Shown: piece by piece, positions 13,001 to 24,114 of the stretch
Layout: the number at the start of each line of letters is the position of its first letter
Position numbering within the stretch: the stretch's first letter is position 1
NCBI RefSeq assembly: GCF_024166365.1
Contig: NC_064825.1
Location: 107,088,480-107,152,479 of the forward strand
Reading direction: 5' to 3'
Length of the DNA stretch: 64,000 nucleotides
From: Elephas maximus indicus
Taxonomy: Eukaryota > Chordata > Mammalia > Proboscidea > Elephantidae
Program-made: the position numbers and the translations under genes
Notes under the pieces: model-generated
What the model saw: only the letters and a program-made list of their open reading frames with translations
Database searches by the model: none
What the model was told of the DNA's origin: nothing

Positions 13001-13756
13001 TTGTTCATTTTCCAAGTATTTGATTTCTTTTCCCTAATTTTTCTGGTATTGATTTCCACTTTTATGGCCTTGTGGTCTGAGAAGACGCTTTGTAATATTT
13101 CCATGTTTTGGATTCTGCAAAGGTTTGTTTTATGATCTAATACGTGGTCTATTCTAGAGAATGTTCCATGTGCACTAGAAAAAAAAAGTATAATTTGCAG
13201 CGGTTGGGTGGAGAGTTATGCATAAGTCAATGAGGTCAAGTTGGTTGATTGTTGTAATTAGGTCTTCCATGTCTCTAATGAGCTTCTTACTGGATGTCCT
13301 GTCCTCCGAAAGTGGTGTGTTGAAGTCTCCTACTATAATTGTGGAGGTGTCTATCTCGCTTTTCAGTTCTGTTAAAATTTGATTTATGTATCTTGCAGCC
13401 CTGTCATTGGGTGCATAAGTATTTAATATGGTTATATCTTTCTGGTCAATTGTCCCTTTTATCATTATGTGGTGTCCTTTATCCTTTGTGGTAGATTTAA
13501 CTTTAAAGTCTATTTTCTCAGAAATTAATATTGCTACTCCTCTTCTTTTTTGCTTATTGTTTGCTTGATACATTTTTTTCCATCTTTTGAGTTTTAGTTT
13601 GTTTGTGTCTCTAAGTCTAAGGTGTGTCTCTTGTAGGCAGCATATAGACGGATCGTGTTTCTTTATCCAGTCTGAGACCCTCTGTCTCTTTATTGGTACA
13701 TTTAGTCCATTTACATTCAGCGTAATTATAGATAAGTATGTGTTTAGTGCTGTCAT
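10059..13756 (-). pseudogene. L1 ORF2 (endonuclease / reverse transcriptase), broken
   Basis: In an intact L1 this ORF encodes a ~1,275 aa protein with an APE-type endonuclease, reverse transcriptase and a C-terminal cysteine region that nicks the target and copies L1 RNA in the nucleus. Here the frame opens at 13,756 with the endonuclease start and shows the QETH motif and a VGDFNTPLS block. It breaks at an A-run near 13,180, reopens at 13,104-12,649, breaks again near another A-run, then runs 12,572-10,512 (686 aa). That last stretch includes SPGPDGF, a [12 protein letters not shown] block and an intact catalytic LADD box. A final piece (10,475-10,059) holds the C-terminal [11 protein letters not shown]-type motif. 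At least three interruptions make it non-functional as written; some at homopolymers could be assembly errors. Confidence 0.92.
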
Positions 13757-14207
13757 TTTGATGCCTTTTTATGTGTGTTGTTGACAATTTCATTTTTCCA
13801 CTTACTTCTTTGTGCTGAGACTTTTTTCTTTGTGAATTGTGTGTTCCTCATTTTCATAGTATTTGACTTTATGTTTGCTGAGTCATTACATTTTTCTTTG
13901 TTTTTATTTTGAGTTATGGAGTTGTTATACCTCTTTGTGGTTACCTTAATATTTACCCCTATTTTTCTAAGTAAAAACCTAACTTGTATTGTCCTATATC
14001 GCCTTGTATCCCTCTCCATATGGCAGTTCTATGCCACCTGTATTTAGTCCCTCTTTTTGATTATTGTGATCTTTTACATATTGACTTCAATGATTCCCTA
14101 TTTTGAGCATTTTTTTTTTTTAATCTTAATTTGTTTTTGTGATTTCCCTATTTGAGTTGATATCAGGATGTTCTGTTCTTGACCTTGTGTTGTGCTGATA
14201 TCTGATA

Positions 14208-15179
14208 TTATTGGTTTTCTGACCAAACAATTTCCTTTAATATTTCTTGTAGCTTTGGTTTGGTTTTTGCAAATTCTCTAAACTTGTGTTTATCTGTAAA
14301 TATCTTAATTTCGCTTTTATATTTGAGAGAGAGTTTTGCTGGATAAATGATCCTTGGCTGGCAGTTTTTCTCCTTCAGTGCTCTGTATATGTCATCCCAT
14401 TGCCTTCTTGCCTGCATGGTTTCTGCTGAGTAGTCTGAACTTATTGATTCTCCCTTGTAGGAGACCTTTTTTTGTCCCTGGTTGCTTTTAAAATTTTCTT
14501 TTTATCTTTGGTTTTGGCAACTTTGTTGATAATATGTCTCGGTGTTTTTCTTTTTGGATCTATCTTAAGTGAGGTTCGATGAGCATCTTGGACAGATATC
14601 CTTTCATCTTTCATGATGTCAGGGAAGTTTTCCGTCAGCAGATCTTCAACTATTCTCTCTGTGTTTTCTGTTATCCCTCCCTGTTCTGGGACTCCAATCA
14701 CACACAAGTTATCCTTCTTGATAGAGTCCCACATGATTCTTATGGTTTCTTCTTTTTTTTGATTCTTTTATCTGATTTTTTCCCAGCTATATTGGTGTTA
14801 ATTCCCTGGTCCTCCAGATTTCCCACTCTGCATTCTAATTTCTCAAGTCTGCTCCTCCGACTTCCTATTGCATTGTCTAATTCTGTAATTTTATAGTTAA
14901 TGTTTTGGATTTCTGAATGCTGTCTCTCTATGGATTCTTGCAACTTATTAATTTTTCCACTATCTTCTTGAATAATCTTTTTGTTTCTTCAACTGTTTTA
15001 TCAGTGTGTTCCTTGGCTTTTTCGGCAGATTGCTTTATTTCATTTCTGAGGTCATCCCTGATGTCTTGAAGCATTCTGTAAATTAGTTTTTTATATTGTG
15101 TATCTGATAATTCCAGGATTGTATCTTCATTTGGGAAAGATTTTGATTCTTTAGTTTGGGGGATTGTAGAAGCAGTCAT
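14208..15179 (-). pseudogene. L1 ORF1 (RNA-binding chaperone), broken
   Basis: ORF1 encodes a trimeric RNA-binding protein that coats L1 RNA. The frame opens with Met at 15,179 and has a lysine/glutamate-rich coiled-coil-like region in the first ~150 codons. It then continues in three further frames (14,943-14,740; 14,734-14,441; 14,417-14,208) that hold the VPE and RNA-recognition-like and C-terminal parts ending near ARRQWDDI. Breaks lie near 14,930, 14,740 and 14,430. About 320 codons in all, close to the usual family length. Confidence 0.85.
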
Positions 15180-16695
15180 GGTCTGCTTCTTTATGTGGTT
15201 TGATATCGACTGCTGTCTCTAAGCCATCACTAAGATATTGTAGTGATTTATTCTATATTTGCTCACTGAGTCTTATCTTGTTTTGTTTTCTTTCAATATA
15301 TGTGGATGGGCTACTAGATTGTGCTGTCTTGTTTGTTGTAGCCCTTGACTTACTTATGACCAGCTGGTTTGGGCTGTAACCCGATATATATGCCTGAGTC
15401 CATTCACTATTCTTGAGTAGAATCTGATTTTGGGTCATCAAGTGTGTGATGCACCCTGTCACCTCTCCACCTTGATAAGTAGTGGTGATAGTTGTGTGCA
15501 CCAGATTCTAGTAGCAGCTGGGGTTCACACTCTGGGGGGGCAGGATGCTGATAGGTTTCCCCCAAGTGTCAGTGAGGTAGGTGTGTCTCTATTCCTATAG
15601 CACCTGGGTGGGAGGGCACTGCAGCTGTACCTTAGGCCCCAATGCAAGTACCTCTACAGATTGGTAGGTTTCACCCTCTTTAGACCCCTAAGGCGGGAGG
15701 CTAGGCTAGAGATATCAGACCTGGGAAACTTGTCTTTCCAGTAAATTGGCTAAAAAAAAAAAAATGCAGTCAGATCCCTATCAGAAATGCCTTTGCATTA
15801 TAATAGCTACTTTGTTCCCTGTAGGGATGAAAGCCAGAGACTGTGGATCACTTATGCTTGGCTGGAGCTGGTTCTGTGTTTTTAGTCCACTTAGGGAAGG
15901 ATTTTTGGTCCCTGGGTTTTTTGTGGTTGCTTCTCTCAGGCCAGAAGAACGGGTTAGGAAAAGACCAGAAAAAAAGGAAAAGAAAGCCCGTGGAGAAGTT
16001 CTGCCTCTGGCTCAGGAAATTCCAATGTTAATGAAGCTGCCTGGGAAGGGGAGGGGAGGGTTCAGAAAAACAGGAGAGAGTAGCACCCCAGAATATGGAC
16101 GAAGTTACTTATCTTGCTTGGGATGACTGTTTTATCTGAGATTCCCGAGGGGCGCATCGCCTGTGTGTGCTGGCTGGGTAGAGATTGCCCCCGAGGGTCA
16201 GGCCCGCAGAAGCCACGGTCAGTTCCTCCCCTGCCAGTCCAAAGCCCAGCATTAAGGTTCCCTGGCTGGGATGCTGCACTCCCGGCTCCAAAACCTGTTG
16301 CTGCATCCCGGGGACTTCTCTTCCCGCCAGCTGCGTCACCATGCCACCCACACGCACCGGCTGGGCCTCCTTCCGAGGTCAGTTCGGGGGGGTAGGGCTG
16401 CTCCCCCTGTTTGCTCCGTCACAGGATGTTGTGTTCAGCTCCCCTGTGCCCAGTCCTAAGCCTGGCGCCGAGGTTACCTGACTGTTACGCTGCCTCCAGT
16501 TTCCGAAAGCGGTCGCTGCTTCGCCATAGTTGTTCGTTCTTGGTCTCTGTCACTCAGGTCAACTGTTTAAATCTGTGTTTGTTGGTCAGGGTTCGTAGAT
16601 TGTCATGTATATGATCGATTCACTTGTTTTTCTGAGTCTCTGTTGCAAGAGGGATCCAAGGTAGCGTCTACCTAGTCAGCCATCTTGACCCCCTC
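15180..16695 (-). promoter_or_regulatory. L1 5' UTR with internal promoter region
   Basis: A ~1.5 kb segment upstream of ORF1 is clearly richer in G and C than its surroundings from about 15,500 to 16,560. In L1 families this region carries the internal Pol II promoter. The outermost bases match the L1 consensus start. It lies 1.0 kb upstream of the OR pseudogene at 17,702 and points away from it. Promoter activity is inferred from family knowledge only. Confidence 0.7.
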
Positions 16696-16707
16696 TTGCA
16701 GTTTAAA
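16696..16707. repeat. Target-site duplication of the full-length L1 (right copy)
   Basis: Exact match to the 12 bases at 8,983-8,994. Confidence 0.9.
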
Positions 16708-16875
16708 ATTTTTACAATCAACATATGTATTATAATTTTGTAAATGCCATTATGTGATTGTCATTAAAGACATAACAAAGAGAAAGTTTAGTAAACATTC
16801 ATATACCTAACACCTAACATTTATAATATTTTTTAAATTTTTGCTTCATATATTTATCTGTATATATAAAAAAAA

Positions 16876-17036
16876 AAACCAAGCCTATTGTCATCAATTC
16901 GATCCTGACTCATAGAGACCCTTTAAAACAGAGGAGAACTTCCCCTTCGGGTCTCTAAGGAGCGGCTGGTAGATCCAAACAGCTGACCTTTTGGTTAACA
17001 GCCAAGCCCTTAACCACTGCTCTGCCAGGGATACCA
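16876..17036 (-). repeat. AfroSINE, antisense
   Basis: A reversed AfroSINE running from a diverged GTCATCAATTCGATCCTGAC through GACCTTTTGGTTAACAGCC to CCACTGCTCTGCCAGGGAT. The paralog at 40,845-40,998 occupies the same place before the first OR of unit B. Confidence 0.85.
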
Positions 17037-17255
17037 TCTCTGTGTGTGTATGTGTGTATGTGTATGTGCATGAAGGTGAGCGCGTGCATGAACGGGTGTG
17101 CATATATATGTACATACACATCTACATGTACACACATGCCTATGAGCACATGTACACATAAACATACATGTACACCTATGCCTATACCTGTACCTTTATC
17201 TGTGCCTACATGCACATCTGCATTTACATCTGTATCTATATCTATATCTATACAG
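17037..17255. repeat. Compound GT/ACAT/TATATC microsatellite
   Basis: Short TGTG, ACACAT and TATCTATA motifs are mixed over ~215 bp. The overlapping open frames on both strands are low-complexity artefacts. The paralog is 41,000-41,210. Confidence 0.85.
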
Positions 17256-17701
17256 GATTTCTGATCTCCACCCCCTCCCCCCGCCCCAGTGACATTTTGG
17301 ACTGGAAATTTCCTTATTGTGGGGAGTTACCCTGTATATAGTAAAATATTTAGCAACATCCCAGGCTTCCTTTAGATACAAGTGGTGCTCTTCTCCTAGT
17401 GTGACATCCAAAATGTCTCAAACATTGACAAATGTTCTTTGGGGAGCAAATTTTCCCCCACTGATAACAAGGTAGATTTTCCTTTCTCTCCCCATGTTTC
17501 TCTCTCTCTCTATCTTTATGTGTCTATGCTTTATTTGTGGGAGGTGGGTTTACTTTCATATATCTATACTGCAAACTTTGGATTTATCTTATTCATTTAG
17601 CATATTGCCTTTGTATATTAAAAATCCACTAGAGGATACTACATAAACCCTGTTGACTCTGCTGATGTCTCTATCCACAATAGGTTTCTGGATAGACCTA
17701 G

Positions 17702-18648
17702 ATGGACAAACACAATCTAACAGTGCTGAATGAGTTCATTGTGACAGGAATCACAGACCGCCTAGAGCTGCAGGCACCATTGTTTGGGCTGTTCCTCATC
17801 ATCTACATTTGTCTCAGTGGTGGGCAACTCGGGCATCATCATCCTCACCAAGATGGACTCCAGGCTACAAACTCCCATGTACTTTTTTTCTCAGACACCT
17901 GGCTATCACTGATGTTGGCTATTCAACAACCGTGGCACCCAAAACTTTGGTAAATTTTGTTGTAGATGAAAAGACAATCTCCTATTATTTTTGTGCTATA
18001 CAGTTAGCTTTCTTCCTCTTGTTCATCATTAGTGAATTATTTATTCTGTCAGCAATGTCTTATGACCACTATGTGGGCATCTGTCACCCTCTGCTCTACA
18101 CAGTCATTTTGTCACAAAAGGTTTGTCGGGCTTTGGTGGCAATCGTTTATCTTTATAGTGCATTTATTTCTCTTATCACCATAAGGATTTTTGATTTATC
18201 CTTCTGTGGCTACAATGTCATCAGTCTTTTCTACTGTGACTGTCTCCCCTTAGTATCTTTGCTCTGCTCAAACACACATGAAATTGAATTGATCATTCTC
18301 ATCGCAGCATCTATTGATTTGATTTCATCCCTTCTAATAGTTCTTGTATCTTATCTGCTTGTTTTTGTAGCCATTCTCAGGATAAACTCAGCTGAGGGGA
18401 GGCACAAGGCCTTCTCCACTTGTGGATCCCATCTGACCGTGGTGGTCGTGTTCTATGGGACTTTAATCTTTACATACGTGCATCCCGAGTCCAGTCATTC
18501 CTAGGAAACTGATAAAGTGGCTTCCATATTTTACACCCTGGTTATTCCAGTGTTGAATCCCTTGATATATAGCTTGAGGAACAAAGATGTAAAACATGCC
18601 ATTCAAAGAACATGGAATAAATTAAGCAATATCTTTTCTACCACTTAA
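17702..18648 (+). pseudogene. Olfactory receptor pseudogene, OR8K-like
   Basis: A single-exon class II olfactory receptor, a seven-transmembrane GPCR of olfactory neurons. It begins MDKHNLTVLNEF at 17,702, exactly like the other copies. One extra base near 17,809 and one extra T in the run at 17,883-17,889 shift the frame twice. The correct frame then runs on through TM3-TM6 to an in-frame TAG at 18,502, which replaces the codon after SSHS. The homologous frame continues past it, through the [12 protein letters not shown] block, to a stop at 18,646-18,648. The DRY-box region reads DHYVGIC. It is the unit A partner of the intact gene at 41,661. Flanks align on both sides, so this is duplication, not retroposition. 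Confidence 0.93.
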
Positions 18649-18894
18649 CTTATCATATGGTTCTTATAAATTATATCATGGGCTTCAAACCTTGTCTGTG
18701 TGTCTCTCTAGGGTATGGTGAACAAAAATACGTTCCACACATATTAATAAATTTACTTTTATGTGCCAGTCACTCTCCTAAATGCACTGATGAACAAAAG
18801 AGGAAACTAAAGAGTAAAAACCTTTGCCTTCCTTGAGAAATGAAATCGATCACAAGCTTAATAACTACGCAAATGTTATAGTGCAGAATAACAT
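18649..18894. other. OR 3' flank
   Basis: Sequence after the OR stop, shared with 42,615-42,840 and, more distantly, with the flanks of the other OR loci. No gene. Confidence 0.6.
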
Positions 18895-19110
18895 GTTGGG
18901 GCCCTGGTGCTGCAGTGGCTAAACTGCTCTGCTGCTAACTGAAAGATCGCCAGTTCAAACCCAGTAGCCACTTCATGGGAGAAAGACGTAGCAGTCATCT
19001 TCCACACAGATTTGCAGCCTTGGAATCCCTATGCATGCATTCTACTTTGTCGTAAAGTATTGCCGGGGGTTGGAATCTACTCAAGAGCAGTGCATTTGTT
19101 TTCTTTTTAT
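18895..19110 (+). repeat. AfroSINE, sense
   Basis: It opens with GGGGCCCTGGTGCTGCAGTGG, carries an A-box-like start and a B-box-like GTTCAAACCC, and ends in a T-rich tail, as in tRNA-derived SINEs. The paralog is 42,845-43,060. Confidence 0.85.
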
Positions 19111-19124
19111 GAGAATGTATTAGA

Positions 19125-19290
19125 AAACAAAACCTTTTGTCATTGAGTCAATTCTGAGTCATAGAAAACTTAATGGACAGGGTAGAACTGTTCCATAGGG
19201 TTTCCAAGAAGCAGCCGATGGATTTGAGATGCTGACCTTTTGGTTCGCAGCCAATTTCTTAACCAGTGCACCACCAGACCTCCAGGAGAA
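19125..19290 (-). repeat. AfroSINE, antisense
   Basis: A reversed AfroSINE flanked by AGAATGT on both sides, consistent with a target duplication. It forms an inverted pair with the sense SINE just before it. The paralog is 43,075-43,240. Confidence 0.85.
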
Positions 19291-19739
19291 TGTGCTGGGA
19301 ACCATGAAGTCATGAAAGGAGAGTGGATATGCTGAGTGGAAGTGGGAAAAGGCACTAATTACAAAAGTGAAGCTACAATGACTCTGGTGTTTTTTCTTCT
19401 ATTAAAATAAGCTTTGCAGTGTCAATTCTGTCATTTGTGTATGTGTGTTTGTGTAAGCACTTGCCTTCTGTTTCAGTCTTCATAGTTTCTGAGGGGAGTA
19501 TTAGACTTGGGCCAGGTTGCAAGGAGTCGCAGGGTAGTGTGATGATTTGAAGTACTCAAGTTATCTAAATTTGCTCAAATGTCCCCATTCTGGATTTTGG
19601 GGTTCCATTCTTTTCTTATTAATGCATTTAATTTCACATATCAATCTGTTAGCTCAACATACCTTCCAATTTAGCAATCTACAAGTTCAGCTCTGTATCT
19701 GACTTTGTTGTAATCAACCCATTTTGCCTAGATCTGAGG

Positions 19740-19887
19740 GTGGGGAAGGAATCCCAAACCTGGGAGCAACTCTGGATAACCTCAAGAAGTTTATCTTAAT
19801 GAATGTATATTCTGATCTATGCGCCAATTAAGATAAATTTCTTGATGTCATCCAGAATTGCTCCCAGGTTTGGAATTCCTTCCTCAC
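19740..19887. repeat. Inverted (foldback) repeat, 55-61 bp arms
   Basis: The arm at 19,746-19,800 is the near-exact reverse complement of 19,827-19,881 (about 50 of 55 bases agree by eye), with a 26 bp spacer. The match extends ~6 bases outwards with one mismatch. Unit B has only the right-hand arm (about 43,702-43,757), so the left arm is a new inverted copy in unit A. Confidence 0.9.
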
Positions 19888-20447
19888 TAGTTGTTCTTAT
19901 TTAATAATTATCTTTTGTTTGTTTTTGTTTCATGGGTTTTATCTTTTCTCATCTATATGAAAAACTTTTTTAAAATATTCATTCAATTATTTTTTTGTGT
20001 AGTTCCTTGGGTAAAATGATATTATGTTTCATAGGTTTGACTTTCCTAAACTTTGGCCAATATTTATTAGGCTGTATATTATCATTGACTTTTGTTCACC
20101 CTAGTTATGAGAGGCAAAAAGAGATAATTCAATGTTTTATACTGTGCTATATATCTAATTAAAGGAAAGTCTAGTATCTGGCACGGATACAGCTGTCTTG
20201 CCTTATGGATATAGCTGCTCCAGGTTGCTCCTTAAAATTTTTCATGTATTCTTTTTTCCAACATTTCTAGAGTTTTATTAAAGCACCTAGAATCTAAATT
20301 ATTTTCATCGTTCAAGATCGTGAAAGAGAATCCCCTGTGTAGCCAATGAAATTTGAATAAAATAGTTCATTGGAATATAAGAAAAAGATGCATGTTACAT
20401 TGTCATGTGAGCATAAATATTTTTGAAAGTTTGAAGCATTTAGAAGG

Positions 20448-21022
20448 TGAAGGTGGTCATGATAAGACAGAGCTCCCCAGGCTGAGGAAGATTCCACTTC
20501 CTTGAGCAGCTTGCTTGACACACCCCTAGCTTTACAGTAGAATCCTTGTTCCTTTGCTTGGCATGCTGCAAAGCTTCACATTAAAATCATGGTTCCCCTC
20601 TCCTTAACTGTTTCCCGAAATTAGAGGAAACTGCTAAAAACAAGTTGAGACAACATGCTGACATTCAAGACAACCTTTTAGTTCTCATATATCGTAATAC
20701 CATGGCTCTGGTTGTAGTTTAACTACCATATTCTGAAGATGTGATGCATGAAGTTATATGTAAACCTTATTGCAGCTGAGAAATGTGGTTAATAATGTTG
20801 CTGATGTAACTTGTATGAGCGTCCAGCTTGTAAACCCCTTATAAGTAATGTTTCCCCTCGGCCTGTCTGAGCAGTCTTGGCAGAAGCAGCCCCAGCTGTT
20901 TCTCATCCTTGCACAGTGACATAAAGACATCTTTCTACTCTCCCACTCTTCTACTTTGGCCTATTGTTTATTGGCTGAGATGAGTTGCGCCGAGGAGAGC
21001 CTGAAGTTTCCAGCCAGCAACA
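20448..21022 (+). mobile_element. ERV LTR (5' LTR remnant), ERV1-like
   Basis: About 575 bp ends in AACA and is followed at once by TTTCTGGTGAGCC, the position of a tRNA primer-binding site. A TATAAG-type box and a region with ACATAAAGAC lie in the last 200 bp. Unit B has the same LTR alone at 44,340-44,902. The left edge is approximate. Confidence 0.65.
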
Positions 21023-22100
21023 TTTCTGGTGAGCCAGCCAGTAGTCATCTTCCCAGTTCCAGAGGTGGATAGGACAACAGGCCACCCCAACATCTGGTGC
21101 CACCAGGAGATTCCTCCTAGAGACCTTCCAGTGGCCCTGGTAGATGATTCGCCTGGGACCCAACAATGACTTCTTGGGAGATACGAAATGCACCTGGGCT
21201 ATATGGTAAGTGTCTACATAAAACCTTAGAAGAGGTGCAGGAAGCAGGAGGAATTAACCATTAAGGGCAAGAAAGGCTCTAGATATTTGGAGTTATTTGG
21301 CAAATAACAGGATAATTCCTAGGTAAGGCCTTTAGAGTCCCAAGAAGGGGCAGGAATTGACCCTTGAGGGTGTAAAAGGCTCTAGGTATCAGTAATTAGG
21401 TTGGTAAAACTAACTAGGATGTGTGAGCGTGTATTGTGTGTGTATGAAGCATTTAGATGGTTCTCAGACACAGACTCTGAGAGTCTTTAAAATGCTCACA
21501 TCCTGAATATGATTTTTATTAGACTGAACACCCAGGATATACAGAGAAAACTGCAAAACCTTGAGGAAGATGTTGAGATGGGGATCTTGTCTTTTCGAGC
21601 TTGCCTACCAAGTATATTCCTATCAGGATCAGGAAGAGGAAAAGAGAAAAATCGCCGATCAGAAGAGACAGGTTGCATTCCTGGACACCACTTTGTAGGG
21701 AAATGACTGGTTTCCTGGCAGCTCAAGAAGAGGAGGGATTTTGAAGAGATAGGGAGTTGGGAGGTCCTGAACCCCATTAAGCCGAGACCAGAGCGCCTAG
21801 TGCAGAGAGTGGGCATTGGAAGAGAGAAGCCCTAAGTTCTTACCCAGAGGAAAGAAAGAATATGGGGTGCCCAGTGGCCCATGGTGCCAATCTGTAAAGC
21901 CTCTAATTGAGGAGGACTGGGAGAAAGTCTCCCACCTGAGCCACTGGTTATAATGAAGGTGTGTGTGGAGCGGGGGGGAACTGTACAGTTTCCAGTGAAT
22001 ATCAGAGCAGCCCACTCTGTCCTGAGCCTGAAAAAGACAGCCTGACAAAACAAACTGTGTCAGTCTGGGAGTCTCAGGTAAGGGGAGAACCATCCCTTTC
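21023..22100 (+). repeat. Degraded ERV internal region (leader, gag end, protease)
   Basis: After the LTR comes leader-like sequence. About 21,650-21,835 there is a remnant of a nucleocapsid zinc-finger region (GHWKRE-like text). About 21,960-22,090 there is a gammaretrovirus-like protease stretch in which the active-site DTG is lost. Frames are interrupted throughout, most of pol and env is absent, and no 3' LTR was seen. It is an old, inactive virus copy. The classification is by resemblance only. Confidence 0.5.
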
Positions 22101-22750
22101 TCCAGCCTCTAACCTGCTCTATACAAGGAAAGTCATTAACACATTCTTTTCTCTATATGTGTGACTGTCCCATTCTCTTGCTGAGAAGAAACTTGTGCAA
22201 ACCACAAACACAAATTTCTTTTGATGAAGAGATCATGCAGATGCAGGTACCATCATAGAATGGACGGTGAGTACAGATGGCCCCTACCACGCAGCCATCC
22301 ATCAATTACAGCATGGAAGGACACTGCCAGGGATCAGCAGGGCCAGACATCAAGCACGAAGTGGTCCTGTGGTTATGGGTACGGGCCACAATGTGCCAGC
22401 ACATGCCAAAAATGTGAATGAACCAAAATTTGCAGTATATTGGATATTGCCATGATTACCATAAACATCCAAGAGCTTCCCACCAAAGTAATCATGCAGA
22501 TCAAAAGGATCAATACGCAATTCAGGAATATCCATCAACCCAAAAGGGAAAAAAAAAATGCCTGATCTATCTATATAGGTTTTCATTGAAGGGGCTTCTG
22601 AAAATAACACAGACGGAGAGAGAGAGAATGTTAAGAAAATACTGAGGAGCTTGAGTGTACAAGTTAAATATTATTGAAATTAGAATAAGAACTAACCTGT
22701 GATTCATTAAAATATTGAATGATCCCCAGTGATCTTAATACTTCTTTTTG
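22101..22750. other. Unassigned sequence after the ERV remnant
   Basis: No gene recognised. It could include further decayed retroviral sequence, and it has no counterpart at the same place in unit B. Confidence 0.4.
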
Positions 22751-23195
22751 TGAGGTGTCATCGGGTGAGTTCTAATCACAGATACCCCATGAACAACAGA
22801 AGAAAAGAGTGCGGTGTCCTGCACCACCTCACAATCCTTGCTATGTTTGAGCCCGTTGTGGCAGACACTGTGTCAATCCATCTCACTGAGGGACTTCCTA
22901 TTTTTCCCGACCCTTTAGTATAGCAACCATGATGTCCTCCTCCAGGGATTGGTCCCTCCAACCATGTGTCAAATAGTACCTGCATATAATTTCTCTATTA
23001 GAGAAAGTTACCATCAAGCAGGGGCAGCTGAGGGAATTGACAAATCTCTATTAATGCCTAGGTTATTGATCTTTATGCATTTCATTTTTTCAACTTCCAG
23101 TTTCCTGAGATTCATACTCTGTACGTTCCACTTTCCAATTATTAATGAATATATGCAGCTGTTTCTTCTCATGTTGAGTCATGCCAATAAAATAG
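22751..23195 (-). repeat. RTE LINE, antisense, internally deleted
   Basis: The first ~230 bp reads as the reverse complement of the RTE 3' end. The last ~120 bp (about 23,080-23,195) matches the complement of the RTE 5' region seen at about 53,860-54,110. The ~2.5 kb between them is missing, so only the two ends remain. Confidence 0.6.
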
Positions 23196-23689
23196 AATAT
23201 GTTAATCTAATAAAATAAAATGAGAGAAGCCTTAAACAGAAAACTTGTAATAATAGGAGCTGTCGAAGTGACTAATACCTGTTCCCAAGGTAAAAAAAAT
23301 AGTGAAAATATAGGAAAAAGAAAAACATAAAGAAACCATGCGTTATATTTATGAAATGTACTATTTTAATTCCATTTTAGAACGTTAAGCAAATGGGGGC
23401 GTATTGAGTATGGTCTGACCTAAAGGTAAAATATTTTACTCTAGGTCCTTGGATGGACAAATTGAAACTTAACTGAGAATAAATGAATAAATATATCTAA
23501 AAGAGATTTACTTCCTGGTGAATACAATTTGTTTAGAAAAATTACAAATATCCTACACATTTCATTAACCTTTCAGGTGCTTCAGATGTAATTAACATAT
23601 TGCTTGATATCTCCCCAGGGAGATGCTCAACGACTGAGAGAAAAGTATATATTGTTTCCTTTATGCCATGTTGCATTCTTCATCTATGA

Positions 23690-23793
23690 TGGTTGATGTC
23701 ATTACAAACTTGTCTAATCTTTAGTCATTAGTGTTCAATGTGTCAAATCTATTCTTGAGATGACCTCTAAACTCAGGTGGAATATGCTCAAGA
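23690..23793 (-). repeat. Internal RTE scrap, antisense
   Basis: About 104 bp matches the reverse complement of the middle of an RTE element with neither RTE end. Unit B lacks it: at about 51,055-51,085 the flanking sequences are directly joined. Confidence 0.6.
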
Positions 23794-24114
23794 TGTCCAA
23801 ACAGATTCATTACAGGTAAAAGGTAGAATTTTTTGATGCATTAGTATGTTTTACTAACAATTACAATATTTTAGTCACCGTTTAACAGCCTCATTTTTAT
23901 TTGATAGCAAAGCCACAGAAAAATATTAATAATTTTAATTCAATTCATTCTGCTTTCCACCATTATTCTTGATATGTTTTATATGAGATAAAAATGCACT
24001 TCATTTATTCACTTTTGTAATTTAATGGTATGGAATTTAATGTCTGAATTTGTTGACTAATAATTTACTCAGAGACTGCACTACTCATAGTGTTCAGGAA
24101 TAGATACATGCCAG

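Larger units (their letters stand above)
8995..16695 (-). mobile_element. Full-length LINE-1, antisense
   Basis: This is a 7.7 kb L1 lying on the minus strand. Its 3' poly-A (T-run) is at 8,995 and its 5' end at about 16,695 reads GGGGGTCAAGATGGCTGACT in sense, a typical L1 start. The order in sense is a GC-rich 5' UTR (16,695-15,180), ORF1 (15,179-14,208), ORF2 (13,756-10,059), then a long 3' UTR (10,058-9,000). Exact 12 bp target duplications flank it, and unit B has the unoccupied site. Both ORFs carry a few frameshifts, several at A-runs, so it is dead but relatively recent. Confidence 0.95.

Noticed and set aside
9137-16614. Plus-strand ORFs across the L1 (for example 9,137-9,526, 10,672-11,163 and 15,746-16,614)
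   Set aside because: They are antisense or 5' UTR shadows of the L1; the GC-rich 5' UTR makes long chance frames.
15180-16695. CpG-island promoter of an unknown gene
   Set aside because: The GC-rich block is the L1 5' UTR and ends exactly at the L1 boundary.
16894-17411. ORFs rich in His, Tyr, Cys, Thr on both strands
   Set aside because: Produced by the ACAT/TATC microsatellite; the same is seen at 40,924-41,285.
18895-19110. tRNA gene
   Set aside because: The tRNA-like A and B boxes belong to AfroSINE; no cloverleaf with paired acceptor stem was seen.
20951-22093. ORFs of 65-106 aa in the ERV region as genes
   Set aside because: They lie in leader and degraded gag/protease sequence, partly on the wrong strand.
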